Assembly: GCA_947447845.1 (NCBI GenBank)
Contig: CANFNO010000020.1
Location: forward strand, 1 to 14,901
From: Burkholderiales bacterium
Lineage (GTDB): Bacteria > Pseudomonadota > Gammaproteobacteria > Burkholderiales > Burkholderiaceae
DNA length: 14,901 nucleotides
Reading direction: 5' to 3'
The notes under the pieces are model-generated. The model was not told the origin of the DNA. It saw only the letters and a list, made by a program, of their open reading frames with translations, and did not search any database. A program made the position numbers and the translations under genes. Positions 14,543-14,901 of this stretch are shown in pieces. Position 1 is the stretch's first letter. Each line of letters opens with the position of its first letter.

Positions 14543-14901
14543 ATGACCCAATCTACCTCCCCTACCCCTCTCTCCTACAAAGACGCCGGCGTTGACATTG
14601 ACGCCGGAGACGCTCTGGTGGAGCGCATCAAGCCGCTGGCAAAGAAAACCATGCGTGAAGGCGTGCTAGCCGGAATCGGTGGTTTTGGCGCCCTGTTTGA
14701 GGTGCCAAAGCGCTACAAAGAGCCGGTGCTGGTAAGCGGTACTGACGGCGTGGGCACCAAGCTCAAGCTGGCATTCGAGTGGAATATGCACGACACCGTG
14801 GGCATCGATCTGGTGGCCATGAGCGTCAACGACGTGCTGGTGCAGGGAGCCGAGCCCCTGTTCTTCCTGGACTACTTTGCCTGCGGCAAGCTGGACGTGG
14901 A
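14543..14901 (+). CDS. purM: Phosphoribosylformylglycinamidine cyclo-ligase, N-terminal part (AIR synthetase)
   Basis: Purine biosynthesis enzyme that closes the imidazole ring, forming aminoimidazole ribonucleotide from FGAM with ATP. The first 119 codons are present and run off the window end without a stop. [20 protein letters not shown] (11-30) is the typical N-terminus. The glycine-rich [21 protein letters not shown], the [11 protein letters not shown] segment and [15 protein letters not shown] are the conserved ATP-grasp-independent PurM fold motifs. No Shine-Dalgarno is obvious ahead of ATG 14543, but the N-terminus aligns with known PurM proteins. Transcribed away from the permease-hda pair. 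Confidence 0.97.
   Translation, partial: MTQSTSPTPLSYKDAGVDIDAGDALVERIKPLAKKTMREGVLAGIGGFGALFEVPKRYKEPVLVSGTDGVGTKLKLAFEWNMHDTVGIDLVAMSVNDVLVQGAEPLFFLDYFACGKLDV

Overview
The window looks like a chromosomal segment of a betaproteobacterium in the Burkholderiales, most likely Comamonadaceae (Rhodoferax/Polaromonas-like). This rests on the GC-rich coding style, with one sampled stretch (1381-1440) at 62% G+C, and on the recognisable block purM / AI-2E permease / hda / HAD-IB hydrolase / pcnB / folK. I see no rRNA, tRNA, CRISPR array, insertion sequence or integrase.

Left part (8-6025, plus strand). The window opens inside an ABC importer operon of the peptide/nickel (Dpp/Opp) type. A DppC-like permease is followed 13 nt later by a fused two-domain ATPase (OppD-OppF in one chain). 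The ATPase 3' end overlaps by 26 nt a TTG-started EamA/DMT-family permease. After a 58-nt gap comes an 879-residue membrane-bound hybrid histidine kinase (periplasmic Cache-like sensor, PAS, HisKA, HATPase, receiver) with no partner regulator next to it.

Middle part (6014-9806, minus strand). In order of transcription, a HAD-IB phosphatase-like gene, pcnB (poly(A) polymerase, TTG start), folK and a GcvA-type LysR regulator run as a tight series. The LysR gene ends tail-to-tail inside the last codons of the kinase gene.

Right part (10020-14901). purM (partial, plus strand) is divergent from an AI-2E permease gene that is followed by hda (DnaA regulatory inactivator). Between hda and the HAD gene, in the same orientation, sits the most unusual gene here: a 750-residue predicted lipoprotein. 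It has a 15-glycine tether after the lipidated cysteine, an unassigned N-terminal domain, two tandem 92-residue bacterial Ig-like repeats, and a C-terminal glycine-rich domain. That last domain resembles the glycine-rich ligand-binding module known from animal ALK/LTK receptors and from the broad 'glycine-rich protein' family. Part of the gene is much less GC-rich than its surroundings (40% in a counted 120-nt sample), so it looks like an accessory gene inside a housekeeping neighbourhood.

Functional themes are nutrient uptake and sensing on the left, RNA decay and folate synthesis in the middle, and control of DNA replication initiation and purine synthesis on the right, plus one predicted surface lipoprotein of unknown role.
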